DNA of 64,000 bases, taken from Haloglomus irregulare. Lineage in GTDB: Archaea; Halobacteriota; Halobacteria; Halobacteriales; Haloarculaceae. Under the pieces are notes generated by a model. The model saw only the letters and a list, made by a program, of their open reading frames with translations. It ran no database searches and was not told the DNA's origin. The stretch is taken from contig NZ_QMDX01000006.1 in assembly GCF_007421925.1 (NCBI RefSeq), positions 62,001 through 126,000 of the forward strand, read 5' to 3'. How positions within the stretch are numbered: the stretch's first letter is position 1; each line of letters opens with the position of its first letter. Shown here one piece after another: positions 7,450 through 16,207 of this stretch. The position numbers and the translations under genes are program-made.

Positions 7450-8466
7450 ATGACCGACGACGACGAGACGGCGACGGCGCCCGAGGAGGCCGTGCCGCCG
7501 ACGCCGCCGAGCGAGGACGACGATGACGAGGGGGACGCGGAGGGCGGGGCCGACGAGCTGACCGGACAGGGTGGCCACGAGTTCTCCGGCGGCCAGGGGT
7601 TCGACGACCCGTACGGCGACTCGTTCGACCTGGAGCCGCCGGAGCTGAAGGTCGACTCCGGCAAGGTCGACCCCGTCGACTCGCGGGTGGTGGCCGACGC
7701 GCTCGACGACCGGCAGATCGGCCCCGGCGAGGTCGACGCCGAGGAGCTGCTGGAGGTCGGACTCTCCTACATGCGGATCAACCGCCACGAGCAGGCCGCC
7801 GACGCGTTCGAGCGGGTCGCCCGCTTCACCGACGACGAGCGGCTCGAGCAGGAGGCCCGGGTGAACAAGGGGGTCGCCCACGCGGAGCTGGAGGAGTACG
7901 ACCCCGCCATCGGCGCCTACCGCGAGGCGCTCGACATCGACGCCGACGACGGCCACTCCGCGAGCGCCCGAACGAACCTGGCGTACGCGCTGTACGAGTC
8001 CGGCCAGGGCGAGCAGGCCCTGGAACAGGCCGAGCGGGCCGTCGAACTCGACCCCCGGGCGCCACAGGTCTGGTACAACCGCGGCTTCTTGCTGCTGGAG
8101 CGGGGGCTCGCCGAGGACGCGGTCAACTCCTTCGACAACGCGCTCCGGCTCGGCTTCCGGAACGCCGAGGTGCTGGAGGAGAAGGCCCGCGCGCTGGACG
8201 ACCTGGGCCACTACGACCAGGCCGAGGAGGTCGCCTCGGAGGCCGAGGCGCTGCGCGAGCGCGCCGAGCGGGAGCTGGTCGACGAGCACGCGGGCGGCGG
8301 GCCCGCGGCCGGTGGTGCCGGCGGCGCGCCGCCCGAGGAGCCGCCGGCCCGCGGCGAGGCACCCAACGGGCCCGAGGGCGGGCTCGCCGACGAGCTGGCC
8401 GAGGAGTTCGCCGAGGGCGTCGACGGAACGACAGAGGGGCCCGAGCGGGAGCGACTCGACGAATGA
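7450..8466 (+). CDS. TPR-repeat protein
   Basis: 338 residues. A long acidic N-terminal region (about 1-95, poly-D/E and Gly) precedes about five tetratricopeptide repeats (roughly residues 100-275), each with the G/A-x-A-x-x-x-x-G-x-x-x-x-A pattern, for example the repeat with VWYNRGFLLLERGLAEDAVN. The tail is Gly/Pro/Glu rich. The start is taken at the ATG at 7450, since the upstream part of the open frame is not acidic. TPR proteins scaffold protein complexes. The stop overlaps the DUF424 start by 4 bp (atga), so the pair is translationally coupled and may act together. Confidence 0.88.
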   Translation: MTDDDETATAPEEAVPPTPPSEDDDDEGDAEGGADELTGQGGHEFSGGQGFDDPYGDSFDLEPPELKVDSGKVDPVDSRVVADALDDRQIGPGEVDAEELLEVGLSYMRINRHEQAADAFERVARFTDDERLEQEARVNKGVAHAELEEYDPAIGAYREALDIDADDGHSASARTNLAYALYESGQGEQALEQAERAVELDPRAPQVWYNRGFLLLERGLAEDAVNSFDNALRLGFRNAEVLEEKARALDDLGHYDQAEEVASEAEALRERAERELVDEHAGGGPAAGGAGGAPPEEPPARGEAPNGPEGGLADELAEEFAEGVDGTTEGPERERLDE

Positions 8467-8759
8467 CGCTCATCCTGAGCGAGCGCGAGACGCCCGAGGG
8501 GACGGTCGTCGCGGTCTGTGACGAGTCGACGCTGGGGAACTCGTACGGCGACGGCCGGGTGTCGCTCACCGTGACCGAGGAGTTCTACGGCGGCGAGGTC
8601 GCCGGCACCGAGGCGGTGCTGGCGGCGCTGGCGGGCGCGGAGACGGCCAACCTCGTCGGCGAGGAGGCCGTCCAGACCGCCGTCGACGGGGGGTTCGTCG
8701 ACCCTGATAACGTACTGGACATAGACGGGACCGTTCACGCACAGTACGCCCGGTTCTGA
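8463..8759 (+). CDS. DUF424 family protein
   Basis: 98 residues, matching the archaeal DUF424 family in length and in its ending: the EEFYGGE stretch, then a helix (AVLAALAGAETANLVGEEAV), then VDPDNVLDIDGTVHAQYARF. It starts inside the TPR stop codon (4-bp overlap). DUF424 is nearly universal in archaea; its function is not established as far as I know. Confidence 0.85.
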   Translation: MTLILSERETPEGTVVAVCDESTLGNSYGDGRVSLTVTEEFYGGEVAGTEAVLAALAGAETANLVGEEAVQTAVDGGFVDPDNVLDIDGTVHAQYARF

Positions 8760-8834
8760 GACCGTATCGGGTCGTTTCCAGGGGAACTGGCCCGTACAAC
8801 TAAACCGATTCCAGTCGAACACGGGGCAGTCGCA

Positions 8835-10898
8835 ATGTCGTCTCATGCGGTGACCGACCCGGTGCTCTCCCTCGTCGTCGTGGTGTACGGGCTGGCAGCC
8901 GTGCTCCCGGCGATGCTGGGGGGATACGCGCTCTACGCCCACCGGGGGTCGCCGACAGCGCGGGCGTTCGCGGCCACGATGGGTGGGCTGACGCTGTGGG
9001 GTGGCGCGTATCTCGTCCGGCTGTTCGCCCCCGAGCCGGCGCTGTTCCCCCTGACAGTGGTCGCGTTCGCCGGCATCGCGACGACGCCGGTCGCCCTGCT
9101 CGCCTTCGCGCTCCGGTACACGAACCGCCGGCAGTACGTCACCCCGGCGACGGTGGCGCTGCTGTCGCTCGTGCCGGTCGCGACGGTGCTACTGGTGGCG
9201 ACCACCCGCTCGCACGGGCTGTTCTACCGGTCGGTGGAGCCGCTGATGGTCGGGGAGCTGCTGACGATCGATAGCGTCACCGGCCCGTGGTTCTGGGTGC
9301 ACACGGCGTACAGCTACGCACTGCTGGCGGTTGCCTCGGCGCTCCTGGTGGCGTTCGGCGTGACCCGGCGACGCCTCTACCGGACACAGGCCGTCTTCAT
9401 CGTGCTGGGCGTGCTCGTCGCCTGGGGGACCAACGCCGCGTTCCTGGCCGGCGTCACCCCGGTTTCGGGCCTGGACTTCACGCCGGTCGGGCTGACCGCC
9501 GGGTCGGCGTTCCTCGCGGTCGCCGTCCTCCAGGCCCGGCTCATCGACGTGACGCCCGTCGCCCGCGACGCCGTGCTCGACGCGCTGGAGGACGTCGCCA
9601 TCGCCATCGAGGGCGGGCGGGTCGTGGACGTGAACGCGGCGGGGCGGGCGCTGCTCGACACCCCGGACCCGGTCGGCGAGTCGGCGGATGCCGTGTTCCC
9701 GGCGGCGCTGAAGACGGTGCTGACCGACACGCCGGCGCGGGGGACCGGGACTGACGGCGGGACGTCGGTCGACCCGACCGTAGCCGCATGGAGCGGGGAC
9801 GACGTCCCGGGTGGCGGCGGCGACGGACACACGGACCGGCTCGTCGAGTTGCCCCGGGACGGCGAGCAGCGCTACTACCGCGTCCGGACCCTGCCGCTGG
9901 ACCGCGCCGCCGACGAGGTCGGGCCCGCCCGGGGGCTGGTCCCCTCGCTGAGCCCGGGTGTGGACGACGACGGTCCGCCGGCGACCGTCCTGCTGCTGCG
10001 CGACGTGACGGCACAGCATCGCCATCTCCGGCAGCTCCGCAAGCAGAACGAGCGGCTGGAGGAGTTCGCCGCCGCCGCGGCCCACGACCTCCGCAACCCG
10101 CTGAACGTCATCGACGGATACGCCGAGCTGGCCCGCGAAACCGGCGGCGACGAGCACTTCGACCGTATCGACGGCGCCACCGACCGGATGGGTCGGCTCA
10201 TCGACGACCTGCTGGCGCTGGGCCGGCGCGGCCGGCTGGTCGAGTCGGTCTCCCCCGTCGAGCTGGCGGCGGTCGCCGAGGACGCCTGGGACGGCGTCGC
10301 GACCGGGGACGCCACGCTCCGGGTCGAGCCCGGCGACCCGGTGCCGGCCGACCGGGACCGCCTGACCCAGCTCCTGGAGAACCTGTTCTCGAACGCGCTG
10401 GAACACGGGGGACCGGGGACCGGGACGTCCACACGGCAGGGCGACGTGACGAGCGCCACGGACGGTCCGCCGGACGCCGCGGACGACCGCCCGATGCCCG
10501 ACGACGGGCGTCGCGAGCGGATGGCGTCCGGGCCCCACTACGGGGCGGGGGACCCCCCCGGCGACGGCGCGACCGACGGCGGGTCGGCGATGGACGAGCC
10601 CGGCGACCCGGTGGCCGACCGCGACGGCATCACGGTCACTGTCGGGCGGACCGATGACGGGTTCTACGTCGCCGACGACGGCCTGGGCATCCCCCACGAG
10701 GACCGCGAGCGCGTCTTCGACTACGGGTTCACGACCCACGAGGGGGGGAGCGGCTTCGGCCTCGCCGTCGTCGAGACCATCGCGGACGCGCATGGGTGGG
10801 ACGTGGCCGTGACCGAGAGCGTGGTGGGTGGCGCCCGGTTCGAGGTGACCGGGGTCGACCGGTTCGGCCGGGGGCGCGACCCCGAGCGGCCGGAGTGA
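8835..10898 (+). CDS. Membrane sensor histidine kinase with 7TM N-terminus
   Basis: 687 residues. Seven hydrophobic segments fill residues 10-225, matching the haloarchaeal 7TM sensor module; a PAS-like region follows (about 235-400). The HisKA box carries the phospho-acceptor H417 (AAAHDLRNPLNVIDGYAEL). The ATPase domain shows the N box (LLENLFSNALEHGG), G1 (VADDGLGI) and G2 (GGSGFGLAVV). Between the N box and the next strand there is an unusual 75-residue Asp/Gly/Pro-rich insertion. No response regulator is adjacent. It would sense a membrane or extracellular signal and autophosphorylate in the cytoplasm. Confidence 0.9.
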   Translation: MSSHAVTDPVLSLVVVVYGLAAVLPAMLGGYALYAHRGSPTARAFAATMGGLTLWGGAYLVRLFAPEPALFPLTVVAFAGIATTPVALLAFALRYTNRRQYVTPATVALLSLVPVATVLLVATTRSHGLFYRSVEPLMVGELLTIDSVTGPWFWVHTAYSYALLAVASALLVAFGVTRRRLYRTQAVFIVLGVLVAWGTNAAFLAGVTPVSGLDFTPVGLTAGSAFLAVAVLQARLIDVTPVARDAVLDALEDVAIAIEGGRVVDVNAAGRALLDTPDPVGESADAVFPAALKTVLTDTPARGTGTDGGTSVDPTVAAWSGDDVPGGGGDGHTDRLVELPRDGEQRYYRVRTLPLDRAADEVGPARGLVPSLSPGVDDDGPPATVLLLRDVTAQHRHLRQLRKQNERLEEFAAAAAHDLRNPLNVIDGYAELARETGGDEHFDRIDGATDRMGRLIDDLLALGRRGRLVESVSPVELAAVAEDAWDGVATGDATLRVEPGDPVPADRDRLTQLLENLFSNALEHGGPGTGTSTRQGDVTSATDGPPDAADDRPMPDDGRRERMASGPHYGAGDPPGDGATDGGSAMDEPGDPVADRDGITVTVGRTDDGFYVADDGLGIPHEDRERVFDYGFTTHEGGSGFGLAVVETIADAHGWDVAVTESVVGGARFEVTGVDRFGRGRDPERPE

Positions 10899-10953
10899 AA
10901 GCCCCTGTGTGACAGGCTCAAGCTATTTGCCACCGGGCTCCCCGTCACCGGGC

Positions 10954-12072
10954 ATGCAGATCACCGGTATCGAGCAGACGCACCTCGACGGCGCCGTCGA
11001 CGGCACGTTCTACCCGACGTGGATCCCCGGCTACCCGCAGAGCACCCACGAACTCGAGCTGTTCGAGGTCCACACGGACGCGGGCATCACCGGCTACGCC
11101 GCCAGCCCCTCCTTCGCCGGCGGGCTCCAGTACGGCGACCAGCTCTCGCTGTTCCTGACCGGCGAGGACCCGCACAACGTCGAGGGCATCATGCGGAAGC
11201 TGGAGACGGTCAACCTGGTCGGGCCGCGGCCATGGCACCTGGAGATGGCGCTCTGGGACGTCATCGGCAAGGATGCCGGCAAGCCCGTCTACGAGCTGCT
11301 GGGCGCCGAGGCCACCGACATCCCCTGCTACGCCTCGACCGGGGAGTACCGGCCCGCCGACGAGCGGGTCGACTACATCCAGGACCGCATCGACGAGGGG
11401 TTCGAGGCCGTCAAGCTGCGCGTCACGGAGGTCGAGCACATCGAGCTGGTCCGCGAGATCCGGGACCACTTCCCCGACCTCCCGCTGATGGTCGACGCGA
11501 ACAAGGGGTGGACCGTCCGCGTGATGGAGGAGGAGACGCGGTGGTCGTTCGCCGACGCCGTTGAGTTCGCCCGCGGGCTGGACGAGGCGGGGGACGTCCG
11601 CTGGCTGGAGGAGCCCCTGCCGCGCCACGACTACCGCGCGTACGCCCGGCTCCGGGAGAAGGTGGACGTCCCCATCGCTGGCGGCGAGTTCAACAACGGA
11701 ACCCACCACTTCCGCGAGTTCGCGAAGCACGAGGCCCTGGACGTGTTCCAGCCCGACGCCGCGCTCGCCACCGGCATCAGGGGCGGTGTCGAGGTGGCGG
11801 CGATGGCCGAGGCGTTCGGCGCCCGGTTCGTCCCGCACACCTGGACGAACGCGCTCGGCTTCGCCGCGAACCTGCACACCATGACGGCGGCCGGCTCGGA
11901 CTGGTGCGAGTACCCGATGGAGCCACCATGGACGCCCGACGTCTGGTCGTTCATGCTCGAGGGCGGGTTCGGGCACGAGGACGGCTCCATCCGCGCGCCC
12001 GAGGAGCCGGGACTCGGCGTCGACATCGACGGGGCCGTGCTGGCCGAGGCGAAGGCCGAGGACGAGGGCTGA
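10954..12072 (+). CDS. Mandelate racemase/muconate-lactonizing enzyme family protein
   Basis: 372 residues from the ATG at 10954. Enolase-superfamily features: an N-terminal capping domain, then a TIM barrel with the K-x-R motif (AVKLRV) ending strand 2, metal ligands in MVDANKGW (Asp), WLEEPLP (Glu) and IAGGEF (Glu), and a His in VPHTW near the barrel end. The K-x-R instead of K-x-K and the HTW His suggest an acid-sugar dehydratase-like member; the substrate is unknown. It overlaps nothing; the acyl-CoA dehydrogenase gene converges on it 18 bp downstream. Confidence 0.85.
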   Translation: MQITGIEQTHLDGAVDGTFYPTWIPGYPQSTHELELFEVHTDAGITGYAASPSFAGGLQYGDQLSLFLTGEDPHNVEGIMRKLETVNLVGPRPWHLEMALWDVIGKDAGKPVYELLGAEATDIPCYASTGEYRPADERVDYIQDRIDEGFEAVKLRVTEVEHIELVREIRDHFPDLPLMVDANKGWTVRVMEEETRWSFADAVEFARGLDEAGDVRWLEEPLPRHDYRAYARLREKVDVPIAGGEFNNGTHHFREFAKHEALDVFQPDAALATGIRGGVEVAAMAEAFGARFVPHTWTNALGFAANLHTMTAAGSDWCEYPMEPPWTPDVWSFMLEGGFGHEDGSIRAPEEPGLGVDIDGAVLAEAKAEDEG

Positions 12073-12090
12073 GTCGCCCCGCCGGCGGGG

Positions 12091-13224
12091 CTACCGCCCG
12101 CGCGGGTGCTGGTCGTAGACCGCCTCCGCGAGGGTGTCCAGATGCCCCTCGTTGGGCCCGCCCGCGATGGTCAGCAGCCGGGCGTCGCGCAGGTGTCGTT
12201 CCACGTCGCGCTCGCTGGTGTAGCCGATGCCGCCGTGGAGCTGGAGCGCGTCGTTGGCGTTGTCGACGGCCGCCTCCGTGGCGTAGGTCTTGGCCATCGC
12301 GAACTCGCGGGCGACGTCCGCGCCGGCGTCCAGCCGGGCGGCCGCCCGGAGGACGAGCAGCCGCGCGACGTCGGCCCGCTCTGCCATCTCCGCGACCCGC
12401 CAGCGGACGCCCTGGTGGTCCGCGATGTGCTGCCCGCCCTGCTCGCGGGTGCGCGTCTGCTCGACCGTCGCGTCGAGCGTCGCGCGGGCGATGCCGACCC
12501 CGCGGGCGGGGACGTTGATGCCCGTCCGGAGGCGGCCACGCTCGCCCAGGCCATCGCCGACGGTGCCGACCTGGCGGTCGTCGGCGACGCGGACGCCCGA
12601 GAGCGTCGCCCGGGGCGATTTCACCGTGCGCGCGCCGAGCGTGTCCCAGACGGTATCCACCGCGTAGGCGCCGGCGGGGACGAGGAAGGCGGTCACCTCG
12701 CCGCGGTCGCCCGTGCGGGCGTAGGTGAGCACCTCGTCGGCGTGCCGGAGGTTGGTGACCCAGCGCTTGTGGCCGTCGAGGACCCACTCGTCGCTCTCCC
12801 GTCGGGCGGTCGTCTCGATGCCGGTCTTGTCGCTGCCGGCGTCGTCCTCACTCAGGCCGAGCGCACCGACGGTCTCGAAGGCCGCCATCCCGGGGAGGAA
12901 CCGCTCGCGCTGGGCGTCGGTGCCGAGCCGCTCGACGGCCTCCGCGACGCCGAGGTGGAGCGCCAGCGCGCTCGCGACGGGCATCAGCGCTGCCGACAGC
13001 TCCTCCGTGACGAGCGCCAGTTCGACGAGGCCCTCGCCCTGCCCGCCGTGGCTCTCGGCGACGGTGAGGCCGGCGTAGCCGCGGTCGCCGGCCGCCTCGA
13101 GGACGTCGGTCGGGTGCTCGCCCGCCCGGTCGAGTTCCCGAGCGTGGGGGGCGATCCGCTCGCGGGCGAACTCGCGGGCGTCGGCGCGGACGGCTCGCTG
13201 GTGCTCGGTGAGGTCGAAGTCCAT
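12091..13224 (-). CDS. Acyl-CoA dehydrogenase family protein
   Basis: 377 residues, normal length. The N-terminal helix MDFDLTEHQRAVRADAREFA is typical, as are GALGLSEDDAGSDKTGIETT (FAD/substrate stretch) and the C-terminal LHGGIGYTSERDVERHLRDA. FAD-dependent alpha,beta-dehydrogenation of an acyl-CoA passes electrons to ETF. The segment normally ending with ...I-x-x-G-T-x-E reads IAGGPNEGHLD, so the usual catalytic and nucleotide contacts are slightly changed. Single gene, convergent with the enolase-superfamily gene. Confidence 0.88.
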   Translation of the reverse strand: MDFDLTEHQRAVRADAREFARERIAPHARELDRAGEHPTDVLEAAGDRGYAGLTVAESHGGQGEGLVELALVTEELSAALMPVASALALHLGVAEAVERLGTDAQRERFLPGMAAFETVGALGLSEDDAGSDKTGIETTARRESDEWVLDGHKRWVTNLRHADEVLTYARTGDRGEVTAFLVPAGAYAVDTVWDTLGARTVKSPRATLSGVRVADDRQVGTVGDGLGERGRLRTGINVPARGVGIARATLDATVEQTRTREQGGQHIADHQGVRWRVAEMAERADVARLLVLRAAARLDAGADVAREFAMAKTYATEAAVDNANDALQLHGGIGYTSERDVERHLRDARLLTIAGGPNEGHLDTLAEAVYDQHPRGR

Positions 13225-13283
13225 GCCGGGCGGGGGAGTCGGCGGCTATTCAACGTTCCTCAAGCGGCGATGCGGCGGCGGCC

Positions 13284-13463
13284 TCAGAGACCGTACTGGC
13301 CGGTCAGGCCGCAATCCTTGCAGGAGATCTCGACGGTACCGTCGGCGGCCCGGGGGCCGCGCAGGACCTCGCGGGAGCCACACGCCGGACAGGAGAGCCA
13401 CGCGTAGATCGACTGGGGCGCGGGGGCCGAATCCGGGGGCGGCGAACAGGTGGTTTCGGACAT
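13284..13463 (-). CDS. 59-residue zinc-ribbon protein
   Basis: A short gene from the ATG at 13463 to a tga at 13284-13286. It contains two CxxC pairs (SCPACGS and SCKDCG) spaced about 24 residues apart, the layout of a zinc ribbon, and ends GLTGQYGL. The N-terminal 20 residues are Pro/Ser/Ala rich. Small zinc-ribbon proteins are abundant in haloarchaea and several affect growth or transcription; the role of this one is unknown. It is 60 bp upstream of the acyl-CoA dehydrogenase start on the same strand. Confidence 0.75.
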   Translation of the reverse strand: MSETTCSPPPDSAPAPQSIYAWLSCPACGSREVLRGPRAADGTVEISCKDCGLTGQYGL

Positions 13464-13660
13464 GATCGAGTTGTCCGCACGTAGGGGCCGGACGGGTGAA
13501 GCCCTTCCGGCAGCAGTCGACGGCGGTTTTAACCGTGGGTTCCGTTGTCGGCCGTTGTCGCGGGGGTCGGACAGCAGAACCTCGTCCGTGTGTTCGTCGC
13601 CTGCGATTCGCTCGGCGCTCGCGGCCGCCCCTCCTCCGTTGTTGGACGCACGCCGGTCGT

Positions 13661-14486
13661 ATGCTGCGAGTGGAGTTCGTGATTCCGGCCGATCCGAATT
13701 TCATATATCACTTCGAAGAAACCAGACCCATCGCAACAGCGACGGGAGAGTTCCACGGAAACCAGCACACCGAGCACGCCTGGGAGGGATACGAGTACGA
13801 TGATCTGGTCGCCGACGTAGCGGAGTTGGCTGAGGAGTTGGACCGAGCCCCACGGACTGACGATGCAGACAGGGACGAGCGCTTCCCGTCTCTGGCGCGG
13901 ATATACGAAATCATCGAGGACGACTGTGCGCAGGTACTCCGTGATGCCGGTGTCAGCTCCGATCCGATACAGGTTGGCAGCTACGATGAAGCGGATTACG
14001 AAGCGATGTTGGACGACATGCGCTGTGTCTGCGAGACATCGGGCTCGGACTACCGCACGTCACGCGAGTATCTCGAGAACGGCAACTACGCGTCGAGCAG
14101 CATCAGGGAACGTTTCGGATCATGGGGTTCGGCCTGTTCGGCGGCCGGGATTCGCCCCGGTTCCAAACACGGTGAACAGTGCCTGGGGCCGAACGGTCAG
14201 ACACTCGGGAGTCGTCACGAGCAGGCCGTCGCGTACATGCTTGATGACCACGGGATCGAGTACGGAGTTCATCCGTCGGTCCCAGATACGCCGTGGGGTG
14301 AGCGACTTCCGACTTCCCAACTACGACCTCCGGATCGAGATTGACGGATGGCCAGCCGGAGAACGACCGAACGCGACATCGTTCATAACGAAGCTCGACC
14401 ACTCCGAGACGGCGGGGTTCGACTACGTGGTCCTGAACAGTGCGGGGGAAACAGAGGAGAAGCTATTTCAGCCGTTGGGGCTGTAA
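13661..14486 (+). pseudogene. Homing-endonuclease-associated-repeat protein, frameshifted
   Basis: Frame 1 from the ATG at 13661 gives two copies of a repeat (first near LAEELDRAPRTDD..., second near CVCETSGSDYRTSREYL ... RFGSWGSACSAAGI) of the kind found with HNH homing endonucleases, then a nuclease-like C-terminus. At the G4 run 14295-14298 the frame breaks: frame 1 stops at 14344, while the +1 frame continues with SDFRLPNYDLRIEIDGW (a D...E-x-D core like VSR/PD-(D/E)XK nucleases) to 14486. Removing one G restores a full protein of about 275 residues. GC content is clearly lower than that of its neighbours, suggesting transfer. The stop lies 9 bp before a tRNA gene. Confidence 0.75.
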
Positions 14487-14495
14487 TCCCTCAAA

Positions 14496-14607
14496 GGGCC
14501 CTTAGCTAAGTCAGGTCACAGCCCCCGGCTCATACTCGAATCGAATCTGCAAAGATCGGATTCGATGGGACACCGGGTGATCGTTGGTTCAAATCCGGCA
14601 GGGCCCA
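14496..14607 (+). tRNA. tRNA with CAU anticodon (elongator Met likely), with 37-nt intron
   Basis: Acceptor gggccct (14496-14502) pairs perfectly with agggccc (14600-14606), discriminator A at 14607, no encoded CCA. D-arm gct/agc; anticodon stem cccgg (14524-14528) with ccggg (14573-14577); T-arm gttgg-ttcaaat-ccggc (14583-14599). The anticodon loop reads ctCATa then a 37-base insert (14535-14571) and a at 14572, so the intron sits after position 37, the canonical archaeal site. The intron folds via cgaatc/gattcg (14537-14542 with 14559-14564), as expected for bulge-helix-bulge splicing. The intron favours elongator tRNA-Met, whose haloarchaeal genes are known to carry one; tRNA-Ile2 (CAU) is the alternative. 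Confidence 0.88.
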
Positions 14608-14716
14608 TCAAGCACAGCGAGCGACGGCGAGCGGTGCAAGGCGTTCGCCGGGTCCGGGCTGCCGACCTCCACCCGCCCCGGGCAGGGCTCTTGTGCGTCG
14701 CGCCCCTCCGACCTGT

Positions 14717-15316
14717 ATGGACCGGAACGCCGTACGCGAGGCGTGGGACGAGGTGGCCGACACGTACGCCCGCCGACGGGACCCCGACGGCTCGGACGCT
14801 GCGCTCATCGACGACCTGCTGGCGGGGCTGGGCGACGACCCGCTAGTGCTGGACGTGGGCTGTGGCGACGGGGCGCGGACGCTGGCGAACCTCCCGGCCG
14901 ACAGCGTCGGACTGGACCTCTCGCGGGCCTGTCTGGACCTCGCTACCGGGGCCGTACCGGAGGCGCGGCTGCTGCAGGGGGACATGTCGGCGCTGCCCGT
15001 CGCCGACGCGTCGGCCGACGCCATCACCGCGTACCACGCCGTCTTCCACGTGCCACGGGCCGAACACCCGGCGGTCTACGGGGAGTTCGCGCGGGTGCTG
15101 GCGCCGGGCGGGACGCTCCTGATGACGCTCCCCGGCGGGCGCTACGAGACGGTCCGGCAGGGGTGGATGGGCGGCTCGATGCTGTTCTCGACGCCCGGCC
15201 GGGAGCGGACGCTGGAGCAGCTCCGGACGGCCGGCTTCGGCGAGCTCCGGACCGAGACGGTGACCGACCCCCTCGGCAGTAGCAGCGAGTACGTGTTCGC
15301 GACCGTCGCCGACTGA
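14717..15316 (+). CDS. Class I SAM-dependent methyltransferase
   Basis: 199 residues from the ATG at 14717. Motif I LVLDVGCGDGARTLANLP (residues about 43-60) with the GxGxG-like loop, acidic end of strand 2 (VGLDLS), motif II GDMSALPVADASADAI and motif IV/post region LAPGGTLLMTLPGG are all in place. It resembles the UbiE/ArsM-like small-molecule methyltransferase group; the acceptor cannot be told. Not obviously in an operon: it follows the tRNA gene by 109 bp and is 231 bp from the Lrp gene. Confidence 0.88.
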   Translation: MDRNAVREAWDEVADTYARRRDPDGSDAALIDDLLAGLGDDPLVLDVGCGDGARTLANLPADSVGLDLSRACLDLATGAVPEARLLQGDMSALPVADASADAITAYHAVFHVPRAEHPAVYGEFARVLAPGGTLLMTLPGGRYETVRQGWMGGSMLFSTPGRERTLEQLRTAGFGELRTETVTDPLGSSSEYVFATVAD

Positions 15317-15497
15317 CCCGGGGCGGGGGACGCCCGGGCGTGGACGGGCACGCGACACACCGCTCCCGGGATCCCAGCAGCCGAGACAGAACACGGAGGG
15401 GGTGGCAGTTGACGAGATATTCGGCTAATAACACTTCTAAGATATAGATAGTCGAGTCGAGAGCGAGGTATCCCGACAACCACCGTCGGTTCTCCGG

Positions 15498-15509
15498 GTG
15501 CCGCGGCAC
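15498..15509. promoter_or_regulatory. 12-bp perfect palindrome before the Lrp gene
   Basis: gtgccgcggcac, 38 bp before the start of the Lrp/AsnC gene. Such regulators usually bind palindromic sites and autoregulate. A strong Shine-Dalgarno-like ggaggtg (15537-15543) follows just before the ATG, unusual for haloarchaea, where many starts are leaderless. Confidence 0.35.
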
Positions 15510-15547
15510 GTACAAAGGTGAAGTAGCTCTGCCGCGGAGGTGGGGGT

Positions 15548-16018
15548 ATGAGCAACGAGGCGATCGACGACGTCGACCGCGCCATCCTGCACGCGCTCCA
15601 GGAGGACGCCCGGAACACGTCGTCGGGCGACATCGCGGAGCGGGCCGGGGCTTCCGACAGCACCGTCCGCAAGCGGATCCAGCGCCTCGAATCGGACGGC
15701 ATCATCAAGGGGTACAGCGCGGAGGTGGACTACCAGCAGTCGGGCTACCCGCTCCGGATGCTGCTGTTCTGCACCGCGTCGATCCACGAGCGCGGCGACC
15801 TCAGGGGGGAGATACTGGATATCGACGGTGTCGTCTCGGTCCAGGAGCTGGTCACCGGCGAGCAGAACCTCCTCGTGACGGCCGTCGGCGAGACGGATAG
15901 CGATATCACGCCCGTCGCGCAGGCGCTCCTCGACATGGGGCTGACGGTGGCCGACGAGGTGCTCGTCCGGAGCCACGAGACGACGCCGTTCGGGGAGTTC
16001 AGAGCCGACGACGGGTGA
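15548..16018 (+). CDS. Lrp/AsnC family transcriptional regulator
   Basis: 156 residues. The N-terminal winged helix (IDDVDRAILHALQEDARNTS ... DSTVRKRIQRLESDGIIKGY, about residues 6-55) is followed by an alpha/beta RAM-like ligand domain (LRMLLFCTASIHERGDLRGE ... VVSVQELVTGEQNLLVTAVG). It is just upstream of, and on the same strand as, dabB-dabA (189 bp gap), with a palindrome in that gap, so control of inorganic-carbon uptake is a reasonable inference. Lrp-type proteins bind DNA as dimers/octamers and respond to amino acids or other small molecules. Confidence 0.9.
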   Translation: MSNEAIDDVDRAILHALQEDARNTSSGDIAERAGASDSTVRKRIQRLESDGIIKGYSAEVDYQQSGYPLRMLLFCTASIHERGDLRGEILDIDGVVSVQELVTGEQNLLVTAVGETDSDITPVAQALLDMGLTVADEVLVRSHETTPFGEFRADDG

Positions 16019-16099
16019 TCTCGCCCGTCGACCGCGGTCGATCGTCCTCCCACTCGCGGGAGACCACGTGATACGTTGCCAATGACCGTCATGTTCTAT

Positions 16100-16118
16100 C
16101 GTTCGAGTTAATCGAACG
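16100..16118. promoter_or_regulatory. 19-bp palindrome upstream of dabB, probable operator
   Basis: cgttcga-gttaa-tcgaacg: perfect 7-bp arms around a 5-base AT-rich centre. It lies in an unusually AT-rich stretch with TATA-like sequences (ttaat at the centre, ctttaa at 16137-16142) before dabB. Length and symmetry suit an Lrp-type dimer; the Lrp gene ends 82 bp upstream. Confidence 0.55.
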
Positions 16119-16207
16119 TTCTGGTAATTCAGCAAGCTTTAATGCACATTCCGTTCGAGGTATGGGTAGAACGACCGGTACGCGACCATCGGTCGGCAGG
16201 CCAAACG

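Noticed and set aside
16142-16207. Upstream ATG for dabB
   Set aside because: In frame, but the codons between 16142 and 16208 are unlike the genome's usage and add a non-hydrophobic leader; it remains possible if the mRNA is leaderless from 16142.
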